Part shown: positions 1-11,097 of the stretch, piece after piece | How the letters are laid out: each line of letters starts with the position of its first letter | Numbering within the stretch: the stretch's first letter is position 1 | Assembly (NCBI RefSeq): GCF_000499385.1 | Contig: NW_013654326.1 | Location: 1 to 27,980, forward strand | DNA from: Eimeria necatrix | Lineage: Eukaryota; Apicomplexa; Conoidasida; Eucoccidiorida; Eimeriidae | Length of the DNA stretch: 27,980 bases | Direction: 5' to 3' | Made by a program: the position numbers and the translations under genes | Notes under the pieces: generated by a model | What the model saw: only the letters and a program-made list of their open reading frames with translations | What the model was told of the DNA's origin: nothing | Database searches by the model: none

Positions 1-4
1 TCGT

Positions 5-79
<75 letters not shown>

Positions 80-251
80 CCTGGCTGGAGAAACCTGGGG
101 AGGGCCTGAGCCCTGTGAACTGCTTCCACAAGGGGTCTCAGCCGAAATCGAGCAACTTCTTGATCTATTCGCTGCTGGCTGCTGCCAGCCAGCAGCATTT
201 GAGCTTCTGCGAATTCTTCTGCTTCGATTTGCCGCGCCATCCGGCTGCACA

Positions 252-296
<45 letters not shown>

Positions 297-362
297 GGCT
301 GCTGGGCTGCGGCGACGCCGGCGTCGCCGGCGCGCTGCTGTGCGGGGACGCGGAGATTTGCA

Positions 363-396
<34 letters not shown>

Positions 397-543
397 GCCG
401 CCGTCGCTGAGGGCTCCGAATTCGTGCTTCTGTGCCACAGACAGCTTCTGCTGCTGCTGCTGCTGCTCATCCGCAGGAGACACGGAAGCAAAACCTGCAA
501 GTGCTGCAGCGCCGAAGCACTTCAGCCGCAGCCGAGTGGTGTC

Positions 544-577
<34 letters not shown>

Positions 578-1053
578 CCCTCTGGGTCTCGACCTTTGGC
601 TTCCTCCCGTTGCTGCTGCTTCGCCAGCGCTGCTGCAGCAGTTGCTGCTGCTGCGTCAGCATGCTGGCTGCCTGGCAGTCGTGCTGCAGCAGCAGCATCC
701 TCGGGGCGCGCCTTTGCAAACCCAGAAGCAGCAGCAGCAGCTCCAGTAGCTGCTGCTGCTGCTGCTGCTGGCTGCGGCGAGACATCCGCGCTGAGCAGCC
801 TGGAAGTCACAGTCAAGCTCTGGCCCTTTCCTGCTGCTGCTGCTGCTGCTGCTGCTTTAGCAAGCAGCTTCGCGTGGTAGACGAATGGGGAGTGCAGGTA
901 ATAAAGAGGAGTGCGCACATAAGCCATGGCAGCTGCAGCAACAGCAACAGCAGCAGCAGCAGCAAACGAAGCAGCTGCAGCAGCAGCAGCACGGCCACCA
1001 CCACCACCCGCAGCAGCAGCTAGCAGCAGCAAGCACAGCAGCAGCAACTCCAT
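1..1053 (-). CDS. Putative secreted protein, 3' end outside window; unrecognised
   Basis: A minus-strand frame is open from an ATG at 1053 to the window edge (351 codons, no stop); an in-frame TAG at 1111-1113 lies upstream. It starts [19 protein letters not shown], which has the form of a signal peptide or anchor (short n-region, about 14 hydrophobic residues). After an Ala-rich stretch comes the non-repetitive island YVRTPLYYLHSPFVYHAKLL (about residues 44-63), then GKGQSLTVTSRLLSADVSP, and mixed Ala, Ser and Gln runs. Near the left edge lies a charged, probably helical island (ARQIEAEEFAEAQMLLAG, then RIDQEVARFRLRPLVEAVHR, both about 225-75). These islands have normal composition in this frame only, while the other five frames give poly-Leu, poly-Cys or stops, so I judge this frame to be coding. 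I do not recognise the family. A second in-frame ATG at 927 would remove the hydrophobic leader. Secretion is inferred from the leader alone; introns are not excluded. Confidence 0.5.
6..79 (+). repeat. (CAG)n array at left edge
   Basis: An uninterrupted CAG tract. On the minus strand it is read as GCT, poly-Ala, in the partial gene at the left edge. Confidence 0.95.
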
Positions 1054-1583
1054 AGGCCAGCTGCACTCTTCTACCACAGCATGCAGAGAGAGCCGTGCCT
1101 GCTGCTGCTGCTAATGCCCGCTGCTGCTGGAGGTGCAGCAGCAGCAGCAGCAGCACACAGCAGTAGCAGCAGCAGTAGCAGCAGCAGCAGGATCAGCAGC
1201 AGCAAAAGCAGTGAAACGGAAGCAACGGAAAAAAGGTGATTAAAGGGAGACAGAAACAGCAGAAGCTGCCAGCAGCAACAGAAAGCAATAAAAACAAAAA
1301 GTGAAAAAATAAACAAAAAGAGACATAAAGCGTAATGCCCGCTGCTGCTGGAGGTGCAGCAGCAGCAGCAGCAGCACACAGCAGTAGCAGCAGCAGTAGC
1401 AGCAGCAGCAGGATCAGCAGCAGCAAAAGCAGTGAAACGGAAGCAACGGAAAAAAGGTGATTAAAGGGAGACAGAAACAGCAGAAGCTGCCAGCAGCAAC
1501 AGAAAGCAATAAAAACAAAAAGTGAAAAAATAAACAAAAAGAGACATAAAGTAGACAAAGAGGCAGGACAGGAAGATAACAAG

Positions 1584-1632
<49 letters not shown>

Positions 1633-2190
1633 CTCTGGTGTACCTCTTTTGTAGTCGATTTCCTGCTGCTGCGTTTTGATGGTGGGGGGATTTTGGGCCT
1701 TGAAGAGCCGCACAGCTCTTTTGAAAGCAGCAAAGTAGTCAACAGCAGCAGCAAAAATCGAAACTCAGCATTTGCCACTCGCAGCATTAAAGGGGGAGGA
1801 AACTTTAAAGACTCTTCGGAAAAAAAGAAATCCAATTCAGCTCGGCGACAAAGAGAAAACCAGGCCTGCAGCAGCAAAAAGGACTCAGTGAAAAAATGGA
1901 ATTCAAAAATTAAATTAAATTAAATTAAATAAAATTAAATTAAATGGATTAAAAGAACGAAAGGAAACAAAGAGGAATTTTAAATGAGTAAAAAGAAGAA
2001 AAAGAACAAAAAGGGAATTTAAAGAAACAAAAAAGAATTCAAAAGAATTAAAAATGACAAAAAGAGATGAAGGCCCAGAACAAAGCAAAGCAGATAAAAA
2101 GCAAAAAATAAAAAAGAATTAAAAAAGGAAAATAAAAACGGCAGCAAAAGGAAGATATAAAGACCGTCGTAGGAGCACAGAAGGACACCC

Positions 2191-2227
<37 letters not shown>

Positions 2228-2291
2228 GAGGCGCAGCAGCAGCAGCAGCAATACACGCCAGCAGCAGCACGCGCAGCACCCGGCCGACGTC
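1054..2291. other. Spacer between two minus-strand genes
   Basis: This holds the 221-bp duplication, a (CAG)n array near 1587-1631 and A-rich DNA at 1640-2160 with TTAAA/AAATT runs. Short open frames exist but have no recognisable or compositionally convincing protein. I see no gene here. The upstream region of the left-edge gene and the 3' flank of the large gene must both lie in it. Confidence 0.6.
1112..1551. repeat. Perfect tandem duplication, 221-bp period
   Basis: The block starting TAATGCCCGCTGCTGCTGG at 1112-1330 recurs at 1333-1551. By eye the two 219-nt copies are identical, including the CAG tracts and the A-rich tail ending GAGACATAAAG; the spacer between them is CG. The unit has no convincing coding content. 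Confidence 0.93.
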
Positions 2292-2445
2292 TCAGCCGGG
2301 CAGCAAGAGCAGCAAACAGCAAAACCCCACCACAACAGCAACAGCAGCAGCACTCGCAGCAGCAGCAGCACCACTCGCAACAGCAGCAGCACCACTCGCA
2401 ACAGCAGCAGCAGCAGCACCACTCGCAACAGCAGCAGCATCACTC

Positions 2446-2484
<39 letters not shown>

Positions 2485-2906
2485 CTTGCCTGAACCCCCC
2501 AGGCAGCTGGCCCGCTGCGGGGTTCCTTGAGCTTTCTGTTGGCCTTGGAAGAAGGCAGCTGCTGCAGCCCGAAGGCCTGCAGCAGCTGCTGCGACAGCTG
2601 CAGCGGGGCCCCCTGGTGCATGCAAGGGGCATAAAGGGCATCTTTGAGGGCCAGCAGCGGCTGCAGCCAGCCGCCCTCGGCGTGCTGCTGCAGCTGCTGC
2701 AGCTGCAGCTGAAAAGCGGTTTCCTGCTGCTGCTGCAGCGGCAGCAGCAGCACCCCACGCCCTGCTGCTGCCACGCGGCTGCACAACTCCCTGTTGTACT
2801 TGCTGATGTACATACACCCCAAATAGCTGTTCTCCCGGTCATAAGTTCCCCCAGCAACTCCACTCAGGCTGGTGTCGATGGCTTTCAAGTTGCTGCTGCA
2901 GCCGCA

Positions 2907-2944
<38 letters not shown>

Positions 2945-3578
2945 GGCTGCGGGGGGCCCCTGCTGGCGTCGGCGGCCCCCACCACTTGCTGCGGCTCAAG
3001 GCCTCCTCTGTTGCTGCTGGGCCTCGCAGCCGCACTTTGCTGCTGCCAGCAGCAGCAGCAGCAACTGTGGCCACGCCGTTCCACTCCCGCTGCTGCTGCT
3101 GCTCCGTCTGCTGCTGCTGCTCCGCCTGCTGCTGCTGCGACCGCAGGGGAGACGCGCCGTCCACGCACGCGCCGCCAGCAGCAAGAATGCGCTTCTTCCT
3201 GCGCTGCTGCTGCTGCTGCTGCTGCTGACACAGCCCGTAGCCGCCGCCGGTGCTGCTGCTGCTGCTGCTGCTGCTGTCGCCCAGCAGCTGCTGCCACATC
3301 TGTGCTGCTGCTGCATGCGCTGCTCTGCTGGGACGCGACAGCAAAAAGCAAGGAATTGGAATGTCTAAGTCTGAATAATGGCCTGCCACTCCCCGCAGCA
3401 TTTCGTGCAGCAGCCGCTTGTCTCCTTGCTGCCGCTTCTTCCGCAGCAGCAGCAGCTGCTGCTGCTGCTGCTGCTGCTGCTCCAGCGCCGCAAGCTCAGC
3501 TGGCCCGCAGCCCTGCAGCAGCAGACGCTCCATCGCGGGCGGCTCCGTGGCACTCGCAAAGTAGAAGACGCCGCCACC

Positions 3579-3622
<44 letters not shown>

Positions 3623-3759
3623 TGCTGTTCAGGCTGCTGCTGCGGTCCTGCTGCACCTCGTCCCTTGAGCTCTCCATGCTATCCGTGTCTGAGAGGCAGA
3701 CAGCGGCGGGAATAAACTTGCTTCCGCTGCTGCTGCCGCTGCTGTTGGTGCTGCTGCCG

Positions 3760-3796
<37 letters not shown>

Positions 3797-3948
3797 TGCT
3801 CCTGTTGGCCGCCTGCAGCATTGTTTGTACGTCTGCCGCCCCACTGTGCGGCTGCTGCTGCAGCTGCTGCGCCACCTTGAGCAGCAGCAGCACGCGGTCT
3901 GGGTCAAGAGAACTTGCTGCCTTTAGCAGCTCGTCCACTGGCTTCGAC

Positions 3949-3979
<31 letters not shown>

Positions 3980-4749
3980 CCTCTGCTGCTGCCGACTTCT
4001 CCACTGCTGCTTCTGCTGCTGCAGCGGATGCATGTGCTGCAGCTGCCTGTGCTGATCCCACGTCGGCAGCAGCCCCTCCCTCTACTGTGCACTTCAACTG
4101 AGCAGCAGCAGCAGCAGCAGCAGCAGCTGGTGCAGCAGCCTCTGCCGCCTTCGTGGGGGTTGCTGCAGGTGCTGCTGCAATTTGTGCTGATGCAGCTTGT
4201 GCTGCTGCAGCTGGCGCTGCTGCAGATGGTGCTGCTGCAGCTGGTGCTGCTGCTGCTGGCGCTGCTGCAGTTGGTGCTGCTGCTACTCGTGCTTTAGTTG
4301 GTGCTGCTGCGGCTGGTGCTGCTGCAGTCGGCGCTGCAGCAACTTTTTCTGCCGCAGTTGGTGCTGCAGCAGCTGTCCCTGCAGCAGCTGGTGCTGCAGC
4401 AGCTGTTCCTGCAGCAGCTGGTGCTGCAGCAGCTGTTTTTGTAGTTCCTGGTGCTGCAGTGGTTGGTGCTGCAGCAGCTGTTCCCGCAGTGGCTGGTGCT
4501 GCAGCGGCTGGTGCTGCAGCAGCTGGTGATGCAGCAGCTGGTGCTGCTGCAGCTGGTGCTGCTGCAGCTGGTGCTGCTGCTGTTGGCAAGGCAGCAGCTG
4601 GTGCTGTGACCCTTTGTCTGGGTAATGGAGTTAGAGAAGGCCCCCCACCATCCTGCACCTCCTGCTGCTCTTGCTGCTGTTGCTGCTGCTGCTGCTGCTG
4701 CGTCTGTGGCAGTTGCTGGGCAGCCAGCGGTGGGACTCGGTGTTGATGG

Positions 4750-4796
<47 letters not shown>

Positions 4797-4905
4797 CTGC
4801 TGCTTGACTTGCTGCAGTTTGCGCTGGGGCTGCTGCTCTTCTGTGTCTTCATCGTCTAGGAGCGTCAGCCGCACCAGCTTGGTCTCTTCTGGCTGCAGCA
4901 GCTCA

Positions 4906-4938
<33 letters not shown>

Positions 4939-6033
4939 TCTGGGTCCAGCAGCAGCGCAACAACAGCAGCGCCGCACGGGTCCATTTGCTCCTGGAGCAG
5001 CATTAGCTTGAGGCCCTGCTGCTGCTCACGCGGGTCGGCCTCTTGCTGCTGCTGCTGCTTCTGGTGCTGCGGCAGCTGCTGCTGCTGCTGCAGCTGCTGC
5101 TGCTGCTCCGGCGGCACCGACAGCAGCAAGTAGTCCGGCGTCTCCACCTCCAGGTGTACAGACACCTCACATGTAGGCGAAGTCCCCAGCAGTGCATCCC
5201 ATCCTTCTGCTGTTTGCGGCAGCAGCAGCTCCTGCTGCTGCTGCTGCTGCTGCTGCACGCGAGACCAGTCGACGATGCTTGCTGCAGTCCCCTGGCCCTC
5301 CGCTGCAGCAGCAGCTGCGCCTGCTGCGGGGGCATCGTTGCTGCTGCTGCTGCTGCTGCTGCTGCGTGAAGCACCTGCACGGGTAACTCGTGCAGACAAG
5401 GGCGGCAGCATGCGGCCCCGTAAACGGAGGCGGGGACCCTCTAGTTGCTGCTGCTGCTGCTGCTGCTGCTGCGGCGGCGGCGGCTGCTGCTGCTGCTGCT
5501 GTTGCTGCTGCTGTTGCAGCAGCGGCTGCTTGTGGTCGAGGTTCTGCTGCTGCAGCAGCGGCTGCTTCTGGTCGAGCTGCTGCTCCTGCTGCTGATTATT
5601 TGAGAGTGGCTGCTGCTCGCCAAGCTCTTTCTTCTCGGGCTGCTGCTGTTCCTGCTCTTGCGGTTGCTGCTGCAGCAGCTGCTGCTGCTGCTGCTGTTGT
5701 TGCTGAAGTCCCGATTGCTGCGGCTGCTGCACCAGCTTCTGCTGCGAAACGGCATCACCTGTCTGGTTGTAGATGTCGGCATGCTGCTGTTGCTGCTGTT
5801 GCTGCTGCTGCTGCGGCTGCTGCGGTTGCTGCTGCCGCTGCTGCAGTTCTTGCTCCTCTTGCAGCTCCTGCTGCTCTTGCTGCTCATCTGCTGCAGCGTC
5901 TTCCCACTCTTGCTGCTGCTGCTGCTGCTCATTTGGTGTCTGCTGCAGCGGCTTGCGGCGGCGGCGCTGCGTCAGGCGGGAGGCCTTCTTGCGGTGCTTG
6001 TGAACTGCGTAGTTGCTGCTGCTTGCTGCTGCA

Positions 6034-6067
<34 letters not shown>

Positions 6068-6563
6068 CCATAGATTCTCCTGACCCTACCGAAGAAGAGG
6101 AAGCGGCGCCAGCAGCACGCGACGGCTCAGCAGCAGCAGCAACTGGAGTAGCTGCTGCTGCAGCAGTTGCAGCAAGGGGCGTAACAGGAGCAGCAGCAGC
6201 AGCAGCAGCAGCAGGTGCTGCTGCTGCCTGCCGCAATGATGCCAACTTTATAGTCATCCCAGCTGGGGGCGGCGTTGGGCTATGGGGCGTCTTCCCTGAA
6301 GCAGCAGCAGCAGCAACAGGAGCAGCAGCAGCAGCAGCACGACTGGCAGCAGCAGCAGCAGCAGCAGGAGCAGCAGGAAGTGGCGAAGACGCGGCCCCCG
6401 TTGCTCGTGAAGCTATTTCTTTAGCAGCAGCAAATGGCTTTGTTCCTGTTGCTGCTGCAGCTGGGGATGGTGCTGCTGATCCCCCTGCTGCAGCTGCTGC
6501 TTCTTTTGCTGCTGCTGCAGCATGCCCTAGTGGAGGCGCTGCTGCTGCACTAGCTCGCGGCGC

Positions 6564-6597
<34 letters not shown>

Positions 6598-6735
6598 TTT
6601 GCTGCACTTGGTGTTGCAGTTGGTGCTGCCGCAGCTCCTGCTGGCGGTGTTGTTGCTGCTGTTGCTGCTTCTGCTGCTTGTGGCGGTGACGCTGCTGCTG
6701 CTGCAACGGGCGCTGCAGCAGCAGCTCCTGCAGCG

Positions 6736-6776
<41 letters not shown>

Positions 6777-7745
6777 TGCAACGGGTCGTGATGGTGCTGT
6801 TCCTGTTGCTGCTTTTGCTGCAAGAGGGGCTGCCGCTGCTGCTATTTTTGCTGCAGCGGGCGCTGCTGCTGCTGCTGCTACTTTTGCTGCACGAGGGGTT
6901 GCTGCTGCTGCTGCTGCTGCTGCGTTTGCTGCAACAGGCGTTGTTGCCGCGGCTGCTCTTGCTGGAAGAGGGGCAGCTGCTGCTGCTGCTGCTTTTGCTG
7001 GAACGGGCGCTGCTGCTGCTGTTGCTGCGAGAGGTGCTGCTGCTGCTGCTGCATTTGCTGCGACGGGCTTTGCTGCTGCTACTGCCGCTGCTGCTGCAAC
7101 AGGGGCTGCTGCTGATGATGATTTCGCTGCAACGGGCGCTGCTGCTGCTGCTGCTGTTGCTGCAAGAGGGACTGTCGCTGCTGCTGCTTTTGCTGCAAGG
7201 GGCGCTGCTGCTGTTGCTGCTGTTGCTGCCGCTGCTACTGCTTTTGCTGCTCCTGACGCTGCTGCTGCTGCTGTTGCTGCAAGAGGGGCTGCTGCTGCTG
7301 CTCCTTTTGCTGCAACGGGCGCTGCTGCTGGTGCTTTTGCTGCGAGAGGGACTGCAGCTGCTGCTGCTTTTGATGAAACGGGCGCTGCTGCTGATGCTTT
7401 TGCTGCAAGGGGCGCTGCTGCTGCTGCTGTTGCTGCAACGGGCGCTGCTGCTGCTGCTGCTGCTTTTGCTGCAACGGGCGCTGCTGCTGCTGCGGTTGCT
7501 GCACGAGGGACTGATGCTGCTGCTCCTTTTGCTGCAACGGGCGCTGCTGCTGCTGCTGCTGTCGCGGCAGCAGGTGCTGCTGCTGTTGCTGCAACAGGCG
7601 CTGCTGCTGCTGTTGCAACGGCTGGCACTGAAGAAGGTGCTGCCGGTGGAGAAGCTGCTGCTGCTGCTGCTGGCTGTGCTGCTGCTGCTGCTGCTCCTCC
7701 TGCTGTCGGCGGCAACGATGCTGAGGCTGACTTCGTTGCTACAGC

Positions 7746-7780
<35 letters not shown>

Positions 7781-9040
7781 TCGCTGCTGCTGTTCGCGAT
7801 GGCCGCACTTGAGGTCTTCCCGGCGTTGTCGGCGTTGCTGCTGTTGCTGCAGCTTTTGCTTCCGCTGCTGCTGCTGCTGCTCGTGCTGCTGCTGCTGCTG
7901 CTGCTACCGCTGCTTCCTTCTCAGCTGGCTGCGGCCGCGTTCCCTCGTACATTGTTGTTGCTGCTGCTGCTGCTGCTGGCTGAGCAGCAGCTGGAGCTGC
8001 AGCTGCTGCAATCTGCCTCGTTAAAGCGTTGCCAGCAGCAGCAACAGCTGCTGCTGCTGCTGCTCTTGCTGCTGCTGTCAGTTCGGCGTCGCCCCCTGCA
8101 GCAGGAGATGTATGCCGCATGAGGGGCTGCTTCCGTGCAGCAACAGTTGCTGCTGTCGCTGCTGCCTTCCTCACAGCAGCAGCAGCAGCTGCTGCTGTCG
8201 CAGCAGCAACAGCAGCAGCTGCTGCTGCTGCAGCTCCCCGCGGAGTGTCACTGCAGCTCAGAGGAGGAGGGAACCCAAGAGGAGGCAGATGGAGAGGGCC
8301 TCTATGTTGCTGCTGCTGCAGCTGCTGCTGCTGCTGCAAGTGCTGCTGCTGCAACTGCTGCTGCTGCAACTGCTGTTGTTGCAACTGCTGCTGCTGCAAC
8401 TGCTGCTGCTGCAACTGCTGTTGCTGCAACTGCTGTTGCTGCAGCTGCTGGTGCTGCAACTGCTGTTGCTGCAGCTGCTGCTGCTGCAGCTGCTGCTGCT
8501 GCAGCTGCTGCTGCTGCAGCTGCTTACTATAGCGCTGCTGCTGCAGCCAAGCTGCCTGTGGCTGCTGCAGCAGCTGCTGCGGCGGCGGCAAAGGGCGTGG
8601 TGGTATTACAGAACAGGGGGGCTGGACTCTGTGCTGCGGCGTTGATGACGGGAAGCCATGCTGCTGCTGCTGCAGCTGCTGCTGCTGCAGCTGCTGCTGC
8701 TGCAGCTGCTGCTGCTGCAGCTGCTGCTGCTGCTGCAGTTGCTGCTGCTGCAGTTGCTGCTGCTGCTGCTGCAGTTGCTGCTGCAGCGGAAGAGGCTGCG
8801 GCATCAAGGGAGCGCCGGGAAGGTGGTGCTGCGGATGCTGTGGTGGCTGTTGCTGCTGCTGCTGCTGTTGCCGCATCACGTGTTGCTGCAGCATTTGCTG
8901 CTGCAGCATGCGCTGCTGTAGCAGCTGCTGCTGCTGCTGCACAAGCGGCTGCTGCATGTAACGCGTGTGCTGCTGGCCCAGGCGGTCTTGTTGCTGCAGC
9001 GTGGGTCCCTGCTGCTGCGCCAGCTGCTGCAGCAAAAGCA

Positions 9041-9075
<35 letters not shown>

Positions 9076-9077
9076 AT
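2292..9077 (-). CDS. Giant Gln/Ala/Ser-rich protein (2261 aa frame), unrecognised
   Basis: One minus-strand frame is open for 2261 codons from ATG at 9077; an in-frame TAG lies 12 nt upstream. Order: Q/L-rich N-terminus with LQQQQ units (about 1-260); Ala-rich repeats with spaced Lys/Arg (about 360-1020); a basic, NLS-like stretch HKHRKKASRLTQRRRRK (about 1025-1042); Q/E-rich part (about 1045-1250); acidic island KLVRLTLLDDEDTEE (near 1400); more Ala, Ser and Gln runs; islands such as LLHEMLRGVAGHYSDLDIPI (near 1890) and GGTYDRENSYLGCMYISKYN (near 2080). The islands make sense only in this frame. A nuclear Q-rich regulator is possible, but that rests on composition and the basic stretch alone; I recognise no domain. 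Length is not strong evidence because CAG/CTG lacks stops. The last 65 or so residues may be read-through: TTCAG|GCAAGT at 2489 fits a GC splice donor. Confidence 0.6.
2805..2820. promoter_or_regulatory. Copy of the TGTACATACACC palindrome-type motif
   Basis: GATGTACATACACCCC. Its first 15 bases match the CFAP299 exon 1/intron 1 junction at 17625-17639. Here it lies inside the large minus-strand frame, encoding part of GCMYISKY. Function unknown. Confidence 0.4.
5152..5167. promoter_or_regulatory. Copy of the GGTGTACAGACACC motif
   Basis: AGGTGTACAGACACCT, an imperfect palindrome of the family described at 17803. It lies inside the large minus-strand frame, where it encodes VSVHL. Confidence 0.4.
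6010..7990 (-). repeat. Ala-rich degenerate minisatellite inside the giant gene
   Basis: About 2 kb of imperfect units near 30-40 bp, with a core close to GCTGCTTTTGCTGCAACGGG on the plus strand. On the minus strand they read as Ala runs broken by APVAAK and PLAAT-like steps. Regular Lys or Arg every 10-20 residues in an Ala/Pro background resembles histone H1-type tails in composition only; I do not claim homology. Confidence 0.7.
8325..8523 (-). repeat. 15-bp tandem repeat coding (LQQQQ)n
   Basis: Units of TGCTGCTGCAACTGC with C/T and A/G variants keep the frame and encode Leu-Gln4 pentads near the N-terminus of the giant protein. A second, less regular block covers about 8658-8780. Confidence 0.8.
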
Positions 9078-9216
9078 ATTAATTGACTAGCTGGGGCAAT
9101 TGCGTCTCGTCCTCCCCTGCGTCTGAGGTGTCTGTACACTCCAGCAGTTGCTGTTGGCACTGCAGCAGGAGCGGCAGGTGCTGCTGTCGCAGTAGCAGCG
9201 ACGCAGTTTACCCTTG

Positions 9217-9249
<33 letters not shown>

Positions 9250-9363
9250 GTGCTGCAGCAGCAACTGAGGTTGTGGGGCCGTTTGCTGAAGCAAAGAGGG
9301 TCACACGACGGTTTGGCCCATGACAAGCTGCTGCTGATGCTGCCGCTGCGCCGCATCTAATCC

Positions 9364-9396
<33 letters not shown>

Positions 9397-9920
9397 CGGG
9401 GCATCTCTCTCGTCGCTGCTGCTGCTGTTGCTGCTGCTGCTGAGCCTTCAGGCTGTTTCGTCTGTGATACAGAGGCTACCAAATGCCTTACAGACACCCA
9501 CGGAGCTAACTCAGAGAAGGAGGGTAGCGGTAGCAGCATTTGCTGCTGCTGCTGCTACTGCTGCTGCTGCATCGATGAGCAGCCACAGCAGCAGCAGCAG
9601 CAGGTGCTGCTGCTGCTTGTATGGTTTGTCTGCTGAGCTCTATTGCGCAAAAGAAGACAGCAGCAGCAGTCTGCACCTCTAAGGATTTGAATCCTTCGTG
9701 GCCTTGCAGGATCTCTAGGCAGTTGCTGCTGCTGCTGCTGCTGTTGCTGCTGCTGCGCTGCTGCTGCAGTGCAGCTGCTGCTGCTGCCATGTCCCTCCTA
9801 CGTAGCTCCAAATAAAGAGATTTTGCTTATTTTTAATTTCATTTTTAAAACACTGAAGGATAACTAGCAGAAATCCAGCAGCAGCAGCGCACGGACGCGA
9901 GCCCGCCTCACCGTGTAGCG
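9078..9920. other. Spacer upstream of the giant gene
   Basis: CTG/CAG tracts alternate with unique DNA; 9820-9860 is AT-rich. I found no frame with convincing protein. The transcription start of the giant minus-strand gene should lie here. Confidence 0.5.
9126..9141. promoter_or_regulatory. Copy of the GGTGTCTGTACACC motif upstream of the giant gene
   Basis: AGGTGTCTGTACACTC, about 50 bp upstream of the minus-strand ATG at 9077. It is the reverse-orientation form of the motif at 5152. Its position suits a promoter or 5' UTR element, but other copies lie within genes. Confidence 0.4.
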
Positions 9921-9960
9921 TTTAGGGTTTAGGGTTTAGGGTTTAGGGTTTAGGGTTTAG
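9921..9960 (+). repeat. Interstitial telomere-like array (TTTAGGG)n
   Basis: Nearly six perfect TTTAGGG units. It is the inverted partner of the AAACCCT array at 10073. Confidence 0.97.
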
Positions 9961-10072
9961 CCAGTTCAGGCTGCTGCTGAAGCCTTGTTGTCTAAATTCA
10001 GGGGCTTAGGCCTAACGTTTCGTGGCTGTCGTCTGCGCGCTTTAAGGGTTTGAGTTGCTGCAGGGCCGCGGG

Positions 10073-10107
10073 AAACCCTAAACCCTAAACCCTAAACCCT
10101 AAACCCT
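10073..10107 (+). repeat. Interstitial telomere-like array (AAACCCT)5
   Basis: Exactly five AAACCCT units, in the opposite orientation to 9921-9960, with a 112-bp separation. Confidence 0.97.
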
Positions 10108-10812
10108 CGCGGACGAGCAGCACCTGCAGCAGCAGCCTGCTGTTCTGGCCCCAGACAGCAAAACCACCCACGATTTTTAGTGTCCGCAGATGCAGCAGCA
10201 GCACAGCAGCAACGAATAGAGCAGCAGCAGCTGCAGCAGCCACAGATACTGCAGCAGCAGCAGCAGCTTTGGTAGCAGCAGATAGAACAGCAGCAGCAGC
10301 TACGGTACCGGAAGTTACAGCAGCAGCATTCACAGTAGAAGCAGATACAGCAGCAAAAGCAGCTGCACTTACAGCAGCAGGAGACGCAGTAGCAGCAGCA
10401 GCAGCAGCAGCAGCAGCTACTGCAGCAGCAAGTGCAGCAGCCGCCGATAAGTAGTAGTAGATGCAGCAGCAAAAGCAGTGGCAGCCAAAGTCCGGTAAGT
10501 CGTGACAGCAGCAGCAGATATACAGAGACGCCAGCAGCAGCAGCAACCACAGCAGCAGGAACAGCAGCAGCAGCAGGTGCAGCAGCAGCAGGTGAAGCAG
10601 CAGCAGCAACAGTCTCGGCAGCAGTAGAGAAATCAGCAGTTAAAGCTGCATCAGCAACAACAGCTGCGGCAGCAACAACAGCTGCAGCAGCAACAGCAGC
10701 TGCAGCAGCAACAGCTGCAGCAGCAACAACAGCTGCAGCAGCAACAACAGCTGCAGCAGCAGCAGCTGCAATGCCAGCCGCAAAGGCAGGGAAAAACATG
10801 TCACAAGTGGCA

Positions 10813-10850
<38 letters not shown>

Positions 10851-10911
10851 TGTTCCAGCACTTAGCTGCTGCTTGCAATCAACGCCTCTACTGGGGCCTA
10901 GCGGCCACTAA
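10108..10911. other. CAG-rich block between two AAACCCT arrays
   Basis: Dense CAG, GCAACAGCTGCAG and CAGTAGCAG variants, about 800 bp, bounded by two five-unit AAACCCT arrays of the same orientation. Frames on both strands give only Ala, Leu or Ser runs. I see no supportable gene. Confidence 0.6.
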
Positions 10912-10946
10912 AAACCCTAAACCCTAAACCCTAAACCCTAAACCCT
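10912..10946 (+). repeat. Interstitial telomere-like array (AAACCCT)5
   Basis: Exactly five AAACCCT units closing the CAG-rich block. The next 150 bp is A-rich spacer without a gene. Confidence 0.97.
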
Positions 10947-11097
10947 AGTTCAAAACCGCTACGAACAGCTAAACTGCAGCGAAGCCGCGAATATAGACTA
11001 ATGGCAATAAATGCAAACTAACAAAATGAAAAATAAATGAAAAAGAGAATAGACAAGTCAACAAATCCTTTTTACAAAAAGCTACAAAAGGCCCCAC

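Noticed and set aside
6013..7812. Plus-strand frame of about 600 codons, Ala-rich
   Set aside because: Antisense shadow of the giant minus-strand gene; it lacks unique islands and exists because CAG/CTG has no stops.
6599..8122. Plus-strand frame of about 500 codons, mostly Leu
   Set aside because: Poly-Leu is the third-frame reading of the same repeats; no signal or membrane pattern beyond repeat translation.
9921..9960. True chromosome end
   Set aside because: Arrays are short, occur in both orientations and lie between genes, so they are interstitial.
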